A stretch of DNA of 64,000 nt, from the NCBI GenBank assembly GCA_039829955.1, contig CP140035.1:1-64000 (forward strand). Reading direction: 5' to 3'. This document shows positions 1 to 13,503 of this stretch, in pieces. Position 1 is the stretch's first letter; the number at the start of each line of letters is the position of its first letter. The position numbers and the translations under genes were made by a program. Source of the stretch: Buchnera aphidicola (Nurudea shiraii). GTDB taxonomy: Bacteria; Pseudomonadota; Gammaproteobacteria; Enterobacterales; Enterobacteriaceae. The notes under the pieces are model-generated. The model saw only the letters and a program-made list of their open reading frames with translations, did not search any database and had not been told where the DNA came from.

Positions 1-1890
1 ATGTTATTTAAAAAAAAATTTGACGTTATAGTAGTAGGAGGAGGTCATGCAGGTACTGAAGCAGCATCAGCTTCTTCTAGGATGGGGAGCTCTACTTTAT
101 TAATTACCCAAAAAAAAAATACCATTGGTACTCTATCTTGTAATCCAGCTATTGGAGGTATTGGAAAAAGTCAATTAGTAAGAGAAATTGATGCTTTAGG
201 AGGAATTATGGCAAGATGTATTGACAAATCGGGAATTCAATTTAGAATTTTAAATTCTGCAAAAGGTCCTGCTGTTCGTTCAACTAGAGCACAAGCAGAT
301 AGAAAAATTTACAGTCAAAATATTAAAAATTTTTTAAAACAACATAATAATTTAACGATAATAGAAGAAGAGGTGAAAGATTTTATAATAGACAATTTTC
401 ACATAAAAGGAGTTATAGTAAATAATGGAATTAAATTTTTTTCTAAGTCAGTAGTTTTAACTGCAGGAACTTTTCTAAAAGGAAAAATTTGTATTGGATT
501 AAACAATTTCAGTGGAGGTAGAATAGGAAGTAATGCTTCCACTAACTTAGCTTTGAAACTCCGAGAACTTTTTCCTATGAATATATCTAGATTAAAAACA
601 GGAACTCCTCCTAGATTAGATGGAAGAACAATCAATTTTGGTATATTAAAACCCCAATATAGTGATAATCCTTTACCAATATTTTCATTTATTGGAAATA
701 TACAGGAACATCCCAGACAAATTCCTTGTCACATTACATATACTAATGAAAAAACTCATGCAATTGTTAAAGAAAAATTAAATTTCAGTGCAATGTATTC
801 AGGTATAATAAAAAGTATTGGTCCTCGGTATTGCCCCTCTCTTGAAGATAAAATAGTAAATTTTCCAGATAGACTAAAACATCAAATTTTTTTAGAACCA
901 GGAAGTTTATTTGGAATTGAAATATATCCTAATGGCATTTCGACTAGTTTACCTGAAAATGTTCAGGTTGAATTAGTAAGATCAATAAAAGGATTAGAAA
1001 AAGCTAAGATAATTTGTCCCGGATATGCTATTGAATATGATTATTTTGATCCAAAATGTTTAAAATTAACTTTAGAAACTAAACTCATTTCAGGTTTATT
1101 TTTTGCTGGACAAATTAATGGTACTACGGGATATGAAGAAGCAGCTTCGCAAGGTTTATTATCTGGAATAAACGCGTCTTTACATGCATCAGATAAAGAA
1201 GAATGGTTTCCTAAACGTAATGAAGCTTATTTAGGCGTTCTTATTGATGATTTATGTACTAAAGGAACAAAAGAACCTTATCGAATGTTTACCGCACGAT
1301 CTGAATATCGTTTAATGCTCCGAGAAGATAATGCAGATTTACGTTTAACAGAAATAGGAAGAAATTTAGGTTTAATAAATGAAGAAAGATGGAAACGTTA
1401 CAATCAAAAATTGAAAAGTATCAAAAATGAATCATTACGTTTAAAAAATTTTATAATAAATCCTATTTCAATAAATATTGAAAAGTTAAATAAGTTTTGG
1501 AAACTAAAATTAAATAAAAAAATTAATGCAAGGGAATTATTAAGACGTCCAGAAGTTACTTATAATGATCTAATGAAATTAAATGAATTAGGTCCAGGTA
1601 TAGAAGATTTAGAAGCTATACAACAAATAGAAATTCAAGAAAAATACAAAGGTTATATTTCTCGACAAAAAAAAGAAGTTATACGATATTTAAATAAAGA
1701 AAATATAACATTATCTAAAATAAAAAATTATCATGAGGTAAAAGGTTTATCTCATGAAGTAATCTCAAAATTAAATTTTTACAAACCGTATTCTATTGGT
1801 CAAGCTTCTCGAATTTCTGGAATCACTCCAGCTGCTATTTCAATTTTACTAATTTATTTAAAGAAAACTATAATACAAAATGTTTTATAA
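1..1890 (+). CDS. mnmG: tRNA uridine 5-carboxymethylaminomethyl modification enzyme MnmG (GidA)
   Basis: FAD-dependent subunit of the MnmE-MnmG complex, which modifies U34 in the wobble position of certain tRNAs using methylene-tetrahydrofolate, glycine or ammonium. The 629-residue product equals the usual family length. An N-terminal dinucleotide-binding motif [12 protein letters not shown] lies at about residues 11-22, followed by the conserved [11 protein letters not shown] segment; [13 protein letters not shown] is near residue 375. The C-terminal helical region that binds MnmE is complete. The start is the first base of the window, so its ribosome binding site is not visible. Its partner mnmE lies at 15.2 kb. 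Identification is secure; mnmG next to atpB is the standard Buchnera arrangement. Confidence 0.97.
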   Translation: MLFKKKFDVIVVGGGHAGTEAASASSRMGSSTLLITQKKNTIGTLSCNPAIGGIGKSQLVREIDALGGIMARCIDKSGIQFRILNSAKGPAVRSTRAQADRKIYSQNIKNFLKQHNNLTIIEEEVKDFIIDNFHIKGVIVNNGIKFFSKSVVLTAGTFLKGKICIGLNNFSGGRIGSNASTNLALKLRELFPMNISRLKTGTPPRLDGRTINFGILKPQYSDNPLPIFSFIGNIQEHPRQIPCHITYTNEKTHAIVKEKLNFSAMYSGIIKSIGPRYCPSLEDKIVNFPDRLKHQIFLEPGSLFGIEIYPNGISTSLPENVQVELVRSIKGLEKAKIICPGYAIEYDYFDPKCLKLTLETKLISGLFFAGQINGTTGYEEAASQGLLSGINASLHASDKEEWFPKRNEAYLGVLIDDLCTKGTKEPYRMFTARSEYRLMLREDNADLRLTEIGRNLGLINEERWKRYNQKLKSIKNESLRLKNFIINPISINIEKLNKFWKLKLNKKINARELLRRPEVTYNDLMKLNELGPGIEDLEAIQQIEIQEKYKGYISRQKKEVIRYLNKENITLSKIKNYHEVKGLSHEVISKLNFYKPYSIGQASRISGITPAAISILLIYLKKTIIQNVL

Positions 1891-1932
1891 TTTTTAAAAT
1901 AAAATAAATTTAATTCATATTTTAGTAAATAT

Positions 1933-1968
1933 TTTAAAAAATAAAATACTTGTATTTTATTTTTTAAA
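1933..1968. terminator. AT-only perfect inverted repeat between mnmG and atpB
   Basis: Two 16-base arms (1933-1948 and 1953-1968) are perfect reverse complements around the 4-base loop CTTG. The stem is entirely A/T, so it is weak, but it lies about 40 bases after the mnmG stop and contains long A and T runs on both strands. It could act as the mnmG terminator or simply reflect base composition. The rest of the mnmG-atpB gap must hold the atp promoter; I could not fix -35 and -10 boxes with confidence. Confidence 0.4.
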
Positions 1969-2009
1969 TTATAAACAATATTATAGTTAAGATTTTAAAA
2001 TTTAAATAA

Positions 2010-2852
<843 letters not shown>

Positions 2853-2890
2853 TATATATCCATTCTCTAAAAAATTATAAAGGAAGATAA

Positions 2891-3133
<243 letters not shown>

Positions 3134-3156
3134 TATTTTTATATATTTGTATATTA

Positions 3157-3190
3157 TATCTTTACGTTATTCTAAAATAACGTAAAGATA
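3157..3190 (+). promoter_or_regulatory. perfect 15-bp hairpin between atpE and atpF
   Basis: Arms 3157-3171 and 3176-3190 are exact reverse complements with the loop CTAA. The stem includes ACGT pairs, making it much stronger than background AT inverted repeats here. It sits inside the operon, 23 bases after the atpE stop and 26 bases before atpF, and no long T-run follows, so it is not a clean terminator. It may stabilise the 3' end of upstream atpBE mRNA or partly terminate transcription, tuning c-subunit amount. The structure is seen; the role is inferred. Confidence 0.6.
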
Positions 3191-3216
3191 CATGTCGTTA
3201 AAAAAGGAAATATAAT

Positions 3217-3705
3217 ATGAATCTCAATGCAACAATATTAGGTCAAGCAATTTCATTTTTTTTATTTGTTTTTTTTTGTATGAAATACATATGGCCTCCT
3301 ATTATATTTGCAATAAATAGCAGACAAAAAGAAATATCAAACTCTTTATTACATGTAAAAATTAAAAAACAAGAATTAGATTCCTATCGGGAGAAAATAA
3401 ATAATGAGATTAATATTATAAAACTCAATATGAAAGAAATTATCAATCAAACTAATCAAAAAAAAAATAATATTTTAAAAAAAGCTAACATACAAGCTCA
3501 AGAAGAAAGAAAAAAAATTTTAAAAAAAACTGAAGATGAAATAAAGATAGCATATCAAAAATTAAAACTTCAACTCAATAAAGAAACTAGTAAAATAGCT
3601 ATTAAAATTTCTGAAAAAATAATAAAAGATAACATTAATAATAAAAATGCAAAAAATATTATTGATAATTTAATTAAAGTATTAAATAGCAGGACATTAT
3701 ACTAA
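3217..3705 (+). CDS. atpF: ATP synthase Fo subunit b
   Basis: Peripheral-stalk subunit that ties the membrane sector to F1 through subunit delta. The product is 162 residues (E. coli 156), with one N-terminal membrane helix (about residues 6-26) followed by a long, highly charged Lys/Glu-rich helix typical of the dimerising b stalk. The start has an AAAAGGAAA ribosome binding site. Its stop codon overlaps the atpH start in TAATG, indicating translational coupling. The stalk is lysine- and asparagine-rich, as expected from AT-biased codon drift. Confidence 0.95.
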   Translation: MNLNATILGQAISFFLFVFFCMKYIWPPIIFAINSRQKEISNSLLHVKIKKQELDSYREKINNEINIIKLNMKEIINQTNQKKNNILKKANIQAQEERKKILKKTEDEIKIAYQKLKLQLNKETSKIAIKISEKIIKDNINNKNAKNIIDNLIKVLNSRTLY

Positions 3706-4238
3706 TGATTATAAACAAAAGTATATCGAAACTGTATGCTCAAGCAATTTATAAATTTTCTATTATTAATAATTCACTTAGTTCTTGGAAAATCATGTTA
3801 AAGTATATGGTTTATGTATCTAATCATGAAAAAATTAAAAAAATAATTTTGAGTATGTCTTTTTTTCAACAAATCAGGGAAATTTTTATTTCTGTTTGTG
3901 GAAATAAAATTGATACACATGCGAAAAATTTTATAAAAATTTTAGTAGAAAATAAACGTTTAATTTTTTTAGAAAACATATATACAGAATTTATTTCTTT
4001 ATGCGATGCTCATAAAAATATTTTACATATCACAATTGTTTCAGCTTATACATTAACTCAAAATCAAATCAATAATATTAAAATAATGTTTGGAAAATAT
4101 TTGTCTAACAATATAAATATAAAATATGAAATAAATAAAAATATTATTGATGGATTTATTATTAAATATAATGATTTAGTTATCGATTTGTCTATCAAAT
4201 ATCAATTAAAACAACTTTTGCATTTTTTACAATATTGA
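3705..4238 (+). CDS. atpH: ATP synthase F1 subunit delta
   Basis: Links the top of the alpha3-beta3 hexamer to the b stalk. The product is 177 residues (E. coli AtpH also 177). The conserved N-terminal part [13 protein letters not shown] and the C-terminal [16 protein letters not shown] segment, which matches the family's GG(x)xIR-like end, are recognisable although the protein is strongly diverged. The ATG overlaps the last base of atpF, so translation is probably coupled. Position between atpF and atpA confirms the identity. Confidence 0.94.
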   Translation: MIINKSISKLYAQAIYKFSIINNSLSSWKIMLKYMVYVSNHEKIKKIILSMSFFQQIREIFISVCGNKIDTHAKNFIKILVENKRLIFLENIYTEFISLCDAHKNILHITIVSAYTLTQNQINNIKIMFGKYLSNNINIKYEINKNIIDGFIIKYNDLVIDLSIKYQLKQLLHFLQY

Positions 4239-4248
4239 GAGAAACAAT

Positions 4249-5790
4249 ATGCATTTAAATTCTAGTGAAATAAGCGAATTAATAGAAAAAAGAATTTCTG
4301 AATTTAATATAACTAATAATACATACAATGAAGGAACAATTACTTCTGTTAGTGATGGAATTATACATATTTATGGTTTATCTAATGTTATGCAAGGAGA
4401 AATGCTGTCACTAGAAAATAATCAATATGCTATAGCATTAAATTTAGAAAGAAATTCTGTAGGAGCAATAGTTATGGGTGAATATAGGTATATTTCTGAA
4501 GGAGATAAAGTTCGATGTACTGGTCGAGTGTTTGACATTCCAGTAGGTTCTAACTTTTTAGGAAGAGTAGTAAATGCTTTAGGAAAACCTATTGATGGAA
4601 AAGGACCCATTAAAGAAGAGAAATATTTTCCTATAGAAGCTCCTGCTCCTGGAGTAATTGATAGAGAAACAATAAATCATCCATTACAAACTGGATATAA
4701 GTCTATTGATACAATGGTTCCTATAGGATGTGGGCAACGCGAATTAATAATAGGAGATAGACAGACTGGGAAAACTGCTTTAGTAATTGATACTATTATT
4801 AATCAAAAATCATTTAATATAAAATGTATTTATGTAGTTATAGGACAAAAATTTTCCACAGTTTCTCATGTAGTTAAAAAATTAGAAGATAATAACGCAT
4901 TAAATCATACAATTATTATTGTAGCTTCAGCTTCGGAAGTTGCAGCTTTACAATATTTAGTACCATATTCTGGATGTGCTATGGGAGAATATTTTAGAAA
5001 TAATGGAGAAGATGCTCTTATTGTTTATGATGATTTGTCTAAACATGCTATAGCGTATAGACAAATTTCTTTATTATTAAGAAGACCTCCAGGAAGAGAA
5101 GCTTTTCCGGGTGATATTTTTTATTTACATTCTAGATTATTAGAAAGATCATGTAAAGTTAATGGTCATTATTTAAGCAAATTTATACAAGGTGATACAA
5201 AAAATAAAACGGGTTCATTAACAGCTTTACCCATTATTGAAACACAAGGTGGGGATGTATCATCATTTATTCCTACTAATGTTATTTCTATTACTGATGG
5301 ACAGATATTTTTAGAATCAAGTTTATTTAATTCTGGAATTCGTCCAGCTATTAATCCCGGAATTTCAGTGTCTCGCATAGGAAGTGCTGCTCAATGTAAA
5401 GTTATTCAATATGTTTCTTCTGGAATTCGAACAATTTTGGCACAATATCAAGAATTAGCTGCTTTTTCACAGTTTTCCTCTGATTTAGATAAAACTACTC
5501 GTAATCAATTAATTTATGGTAAAAAACTAATAGAGTTACTTAAACAAAAGCAATATCAACCTATGTCGGTTTCAGAACAAGCACTCATTCTTTTTTCAGC
5601 AAGTCAAGGTTTTATAAATGATATTTCAATAGAGAAGATAAAAGATTTTGAAGAAGCATTAATTTGTTTTTCTAATGAAACATTCCATGAATTTATGAAA
5701 AATGTTAATATATATGGTGATTTTAATAAAGACATAAAAAATCAATTTATCAATATTATTAATACTTTTAAATCAACTCAATATTTATAA
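4249..5790 (+). CDS. atpA: ATP synthase F1 subunit alpha
   Basis: Non-catalytic nucleotide-binding subunit of the F1 hexamer. The product is 513 residues, identical in length to E. coli. The Walker A motif GDRQTGKT lies near residue 170 and the signature [17 protein letters not shown] near residue 366, containing the conserved arginine that reaches into the catalytic site of beta. It begins 10 bases after atpH with a GAGAAAC site before the ATG. No disruption is visible. Confidence 0.97.
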   Translation: MHLNSSEISELIEKRISEFNITNNTYNEGTITSVSDGIIHIYGLSNVMQGEMLSLENNQYAIALNLERNSVGAIVMGEYRYISEGDKVRCTGRVFDIPVGSNFLGRVVNALGKPIDGKGPIKEEKYFPIEAPAPGVIDRETINHPLQTGYKSIDTMVPIGCGQRELIIGDRQTGKTALVIDTIINQKSFNIKCIYVVIGQKFSTVSHVVKKLEDNNALNHTIIIVASASEVAALQYLVPYSGCAMGEYFRNNGEDALIVYDDLSKHAIAYRQISLLLRRPPGREAFPGDIFYLHSRLLERSCKVNGHYLSKFIQGDTKNKTGSLTALPIIETQGGDVSSFIPTNVISITDGQIFLESSLFNSGIRPAINPGISVSRIGSAAQCKVIQYVSSGIRTILAQYQELAAFSQFSSDLDKTTRNQLIYGKKLIELLKQKQYQPMSVSEQALILFSASQGFINDISIEKIKDFEEALICFSNETFHEFMKNVNIYGDFNKDIKNQFINIINTFKSTQYL

Positions 5791-5827
5791 CTTTCAAAAT
5801 ATAATAAAAATTTAAGAGAACAGACTT

Positions 5828-6700
5828 ATGTCTGAAATAAAAGAAATTCGAAATAAAATTAACTGTATAAAAAATACACAAAAAATTACTCGAGTAATGG
5901 AGATGATTTCTATTTCCAAAATGAAAAAAGCTGAATTAAAAATGAATTCTAGACGTTCATATTTAAATATAATTAAAGAAATCATAAATAACATTTTAAA
6001 TAATAATACAAGATATCAACATTTGTATTTTGAAAAAAGAGAAATAAAAAAAGTTGGAATTATTGTTGTTTCAACAGATCGAGGATTGTGTAGTAGTTTA
6101 AATACTATCCTTTTTAAGAAAATTCAAAAGTTTATTAAAATAAAAAGTTATAAAAATATTAAATGTTATTTGTCGATTTTAGGATTAAAAGGAATATCAT
6201 TTTTTAAGGCATTATTTAATGATGTTATTTATTATGAAACTAATTTTGGAAAAAAACATATATTTTCAAATTATTTAAACTTTATAAATATTTTTCTAAA
6301 ATATTACGATGAAAAAAAAATTGATAATTTATTTCTTTCTTATAATCAGTTTGAAAATATTTTTTTTCAAAAACCATTAATTATAAAATTATTGCCTTTT
6401 TCAAAAAAAATGATATGTAAAAAACAAATTAATCGTTGGGATTATATATACGAATCTAATCCAAAATGTTTATTGGATACGTTATTTAAAAATTATATAA
6501 AATCTCAAATATATCAAGCTATTTTAGAAAACTATACATGCGAACAAACTGTCCGAATGATAGCTATGAAACAAGCTACAGATAATAGTAAAAATTTAAT
6601 TAAAGATTTACAAATCTCTTATAATAAAGCACGCCAAAATAACATTACACAAGAATTAACTGAAATTATTTCAGGTGCTTCTGCAGTTTCATTAAGTTAA
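5828..6700 (+). CDS. atpG: ATP synthase F1 subunit gamma
   Basis: Central rotor shaft of F1. The product is 290 residues (E. coli 287). Conserved ends are present: an N-terminal coiled-coil beginning with EIRNKINCIKNTQKITRVMEM and a C-terminal ARQNNITQELTEIISGASA, which together form the shaft. The middle Rossmann-like domain, including STDRGLCSSLN, is diverged and lysine-rich but uninterrupted. AAGAGAACAG precedes the ATG. It sits between alpha and beta genes as in all enterobacterial atp operons. Confidence 0.96.
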   Translation: MSEIKEIRNKINCIKNTQKITRVMEMISISKMKKAELKMNSRRSYLNIIKEIINNILNNNTRYQHLYFEKREIKKVGIIVVSTDRGLCSSLNTILFKKIQKFIKIKSYKNIKCYLSILGLKGISFFKALFNDVIYYETNFGKKHIFSNYLNFINIFLKYYDEKKIDNLFLSYNQFENIFFQKPLIIKLLPFSKKMICKKQINRWDYIYESNPKCLLDTLFKNYIKSQIYQAILENYTCEQTVRMIAMKQATDNSKNLIKDLQISYNKARQNNITQELTEIISGASAVSLS

Positions 6701-6725
6701 TCAAAAAATTAGGAGTATATTTTAA

Positions 6726-8114
<1,389 letters not shown>

Positions 8115-8133
8115 TATAAGTTGAGTTTAAATT

Positions 8134-8544
8134 ATGAACTTATTATTAAATATAGTTGAACCAGAAAAGCTTATTTATTCTGAAAAAATAAAAAAAATTC
8201 AAATTTTAGGAGAAAAAGGTGAATTAGGAATTTATCCTGGTCATTTACAATTATTGTCATTTATTCGCTCAGGAGTTGTGTATTTTTTAAATCAAGATAA
8301 AAAAAAATGTTATATATATTTGTCAGGGGGATTAATCGAAGTACAACCTAGGACAATAAATATTTTAGCTGATTTTTCTTTTAAATTTTCTAAGTTAGAT
8401 ATGATTTCAATAAAAAAACTAGAAAAAACAATAAGAAAAAAAATAAAAAAGAGTTGTATTCAGAACCAAGAAAAAATACTTAAAAATCTTTCTTATGAAC
8501 TACAAAAAATACATTTACATAATACTTTAAAAAACAATTATTAA
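8134..8544 (+). CDS. atpC: ATP synthase F1 subunit epsilon
   Basis: Rotor subunit that couples gamma to the c-ring and can inhibit ATPase activity. The product is 136 residues (E. coli 139). The N-terminal beta-sandwich includes GELGIYPGHLQLLSFI, the conserved family core; the C-terminal two-helix part is lysine-rich and diverged, so inhibition may differ. It is the last gene of the atp operon, starts 19 bases after atpD, and is followed by a hairpin that probably ends the transcript. Confidence 0.95.
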   Translation: MNLLLNIVEPEKLIYSEKIKKIQILGEKGELGIYPGHLQLLSFIRSGVVYFLNQDKKKCYIYLSGGLIEVQPRTINILADFSFKFSKLDMISIKKLEKTIRKKIKKSCIQNQEKILKNLSYELQKIHLHNTLKNNY

Positions 8545-8600
8545 ATAATTTTAAAATAAATTCTTTAAATGAAACAATTGAATAGAATAAATGTTTTCTA

Positions 8601-8638
8601 GCGGCAGGGAATAAAAATAATATAATTATTCCTGTCGC
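8601..8638 (+). terminator. probable terminator of the atp operon
   Basis: Arms 8601-8614 and 8626-8638 form a GC-containing stem, GCGGCAGG pairing with CCTGTCGC, with an A/T extension and one bulged G. One pair is G-U on the plus-strand RNA but would be A-C on the minus strand, indicating that the plus-strand (atp) transcript is the folded one. It lies between the convergent genes atpC and gyrB. The U-tract is poor. Confidence 0.6.
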
Positions 8639-8689
8639 AAAATTTATATATAAAAATAAAACTTATGTATTATTATTTTAATATGAATT

Positions 8690-11122
<2,433 letters not shown>

Positions 11123-11249
11123 TTAAAATGTATTCGTAATAATTTTGCAAAAATATTTTTAGCGCTTTCTTCTTTTTAGAAAATTTTGATCTTAATATGT
11201 TCTATAAGCTCAACTTATATATAAATAATAAGTAAATTGTTTTAGTATT

Positions 11250-12363
11250 TCACATTTTTAAAGGCATTAAAATATATATTGATTGATAGTTATAGTTTTG
11301 ATTGCAATTATTTTGCTGAATTTGAATTCTAGAATTAGTATCATTTACAAATAAAGATATTTCTTTATTTTCAATTACATTTAAAATTTCTAAAATATAA
11401 TGCGCATTAATAGAAATTTTTATATCAATATTAGAGTAAATTATCTCTAATATTTCATATGCTTGCTCATCATATTGATTGCTAGTTGTAATTTTTAATT
11501 GATTTTTAAAACTTTCTATGCAAATACCTCTAAATGTTTCGTTAGATAAAATTATTATTCTTGATAGTGCTTGCTGAAATGAAGAAGTATTAACAATAAT
11601 TTTTTTTTTGGGTTTTTTAAATATAATAGATGAATATTTTGGAAAATTTTCTGAAATTACTTTACTAGTAAAAGTAATGTTATTTATATGTATTTGAAAA
11701 TGATTATTACTCATTTTAATAAATGTTAATTCTGAAGAATTTTCTAATAATCGTAATAATTCAATTACACTTTTTTTTGGTAATATTATAGAATAAAATT
11801 GATAAGAATGCTTTAAAGGTGTTTTACAAATTGCCATACGATAACCATCAGTAGCTATAGCATACAAATGTTGATTTCGTATTTCTAATAGTAATCCGTT
11901 AAGAAAACTCCGAATATCCTGAGTAGCTATAGAAAACTGAGTATTAAAAATAATAGTTTTAAATGTATTTTGTGATATAGAAAAATTAATTTGATGTTTT
12001 ATTTCTTTAAAATTAGGAAAATTTATTGAGGGTAATGTTGCAAGTAAATAACAACTTTGTTTTGAAAAAATTTTTAGTTTATCCTTTTGTAACGATATTT
12101 CTATATTAGAATTTAAAGGAAATTTTCGGCATACAGCTAATAATTTTTTTCCTGATACTGTTACACTTCCTGGTAAATATGAGACAATTTCAGAAGTGTT
12201 AACTTGAATTTCTGACTCTAAGTTAGTAGAAGTTAGAAATAGAATATTTTTTTTTATTTGTATCAAAATATTTTCAAGTATAGGATTTAAAGGATTCCGT
12301 GTAACTAGATTATTTATTTTTTGTAAAAAATGTAAAAAAATTTTTTTTTATTTCAAATTTCAT
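11250..12363 (-). CDS. dnaN: DNA polymerase III beta clamp, frameshifted near its start in a poly(A) run
   Basis: Sliding clamp that holds DNA polymerase III on its template. From about residue 25 to the end the frame is open and matches DnaN throughout, ending ILMPLKM like E. coli VVMPMRL. The true ATG is at 12361-12363 and begins MKFEIKK, like E. coli MKF. That frame then meets nine A followed by seven T (minus strand; plus positions 12334-12349), runs on as NFFTFFTKNK and stops. The frame one base over continues IFLHFLQKINNL...NPILENILI, the expected clamp sequence. One fewer A would restore it. A TTG at 12264-12266 opens the downstream frame, but starting there would remove conserved N-terminal strands. 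Because the clamp is essential and the rest is well preserved, slippage rescue is likely; sequencing error is the alternative. Confidence 0.88.
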
Positions 12364-12768
12364 AATTTTAACTTACGTAAAGTAAATTTTTGAGTGTATT
12401 TCATAAATTTTAACAGTTTTTTCTTGAAATTAATTTTATTTCATAAATATATTTTGAAGTTTAAAAATATTTGTGTTTTTAAATATAAAAATTTATTCAA
12501 TATTTTGAATGTATAATAAAGTAGCAAATAAGACTTAATTAAAAGATTTTATGTTGTATTTTAAATGCATTGTTGAATTTTAAAATTATATTAAGTAAAA
12601 TTTTTATTTCTTAATTGTACTTTTATGTATTATATAAAATTGATATATTAATAATAAGATTTCTAAATATTTAATTTTTAAATTTTTAAACTTTACTATG
12701 ATTTAATAGAGTTAAGTTATAAAAATAATTTCATTTTTAACAAATAAACAACTAAGGATATTTTAGTA
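12364..12768. other. dnaN-rpmH spacer without dnaA
   Basis: About 405 bases of very AT-rich sequence between divergent dnaN and rpmH. In E. coli and in described Buchnera genomes this is where dnaA lies; no open frame or recognisable DnaA motif is present on either strand. I found no TTATCCACA-like DnaA box. It should contain the divergent promoters for dnaN and for rpmH-rnpA-yidD-yidC. It might still be near the replication origin, but nothing in it proves that. Confidence 0.7.
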
Positions 12769-12915
12769 ATGAAACGAACTTTTCAGCCTTCTTTATTAAA
12801 AAGAAACAAATCTCATGGTTTTAGAAAGAGAATGAGTACAAAAAGTGGTCGTCATATTTTATCAAATCGAAGATCTAAGTTAAGAAATTATTTAACTGTT
12901 TCTTCTGTTAAATAG
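12769..12915 (+). CDS. rpmH: 50S ribosomal protein L34
   Basis: Small basic protein of the large ribosomal subunit. The product is 48 residues (E. coli 46). It begins [20 protein letters not shown], matching the universal L34 signature, and has the usual arginine/lysine-rich composition; the C-terminus is slightly longer and ends in SSVK. CTAAGGA lies upstream of the ATG. It is the first gene of the rpmH-rnpA-yidD-yidC cluster and divergent from dnaN. Confidence 0.95.
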   Translation: MKRTFQPSLLKRNKSHGFRKRMSTKSGRHILSNRRSKLRNYLTVSSVK

Positions 12916-12925
12916 TTTTTGAAAA

Positions 12926-13267
12926 ATGAAATTATTTTTTAAAAAAAGAATGAAATTATTGACTACTACACATTTTAAATATGTTTTTAATAAACCTAAA
13001 AAAATAAAATTTCAAGAATTAATTATCTTAACACGCGATAATAAATTGCAATTTCCAAGATTAGGAATAAGTATATCACGAAAAGATATTAAGCATTCAT
13101 GTAGAAGAAATAAAACTAAACGAATTATTAGAGAAGTTTTCAGATTAATACAATATAAATTAATTTGTGCAGATTTTGTAGTAATTGTAAAGTTATATTT
13201 TAAAAATACAAATAATATATGTCTAAAGGAAAAATTAGAAAATTTATGGTCTTATTACTATCGTTAA
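12926..13267 (+). CDS. rnpA: ribonuclease P protein component
   Basis: Protein cofactor of RNase P, which removes the 5' leader of precursor tRNAs together with the RNA rnpB (not in this window). The product is 113 residues (E. coli 119). The family motif is kept as RRNKTKRIIREVFR near residue 60, as are PRLGISISRK and DFVVIVK. Two in-frame ATGs exist, 12926 and 12950; the first retains the N-terminal FKKRMKLLTT region seen in homologues and is preferred. It begins 10 bases after rpmH and overlaps yidD. Confidence 0.94.
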   Translation: MKLFFKKRMKLLTTTHFKYVFNKPKKIKFQELIILTRDNKLQFPRLGISISRKDIKHSCRRNKTKRIIREVFRLIQYKLICADFVVIVKLYFKNTNNICLKEKLENLWSYYYR

Positions 13268-13482
13268 TTTCTCAATTTTTTATTTTTTTAATTTTGTTAT
13301 ATCAAAGATTTATTAGTATTTTAATAGTTCCTAGATGTCGATTTACACCTACGTGTTCAAATTATGCTTTATCTGTATTACGACGTTTTAATTTAATGAA
13401 AGGATGCTTTTTAATAGTAAAAAGAATATCAAAATGTCATCCTTTTCATTTTGGAGGTTATGATGATGTACCAAAAGATTAA
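13219..13482 (+). CDS. yidD: membrane protein insertion efficiency factor YidD
   Basis: Small membrane-associated protein encoded between rnpA and yidC and thought to help YidC-dependent insertion. The open frame gives 87 residues (E. coli 85). The diagnostic core is complete: YQRFIS, CRFTPTCSNYAL with its cysteines, RRFNLMKGC and KCHPFHFGGYDDVP. It overlaps the end of rnpA by 49 bases in another frame, as in enterobacteria. An internal ATG at 13246 would give 78 residues and is also possible; the choice is unresolved. Confidence 0.9.
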   Translation: MSKGKIRKFMVLLLSLISQFFIFLILLYQRFISILIVPRCRFTPTCSNYALSVLRRFNLMKGCFLIVKRISKCHPFHFGGYDDVPKD

Positions 13483-13503
13483 AAATAGAAGAGAACATTA
13501 AAT

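Noticed and set aside
12364..12768. Possible DnaA boxes marking an origin
   Set aside because: No TTATCCACA or close match was found; AT-richness alone does not identify an origin in this genome.
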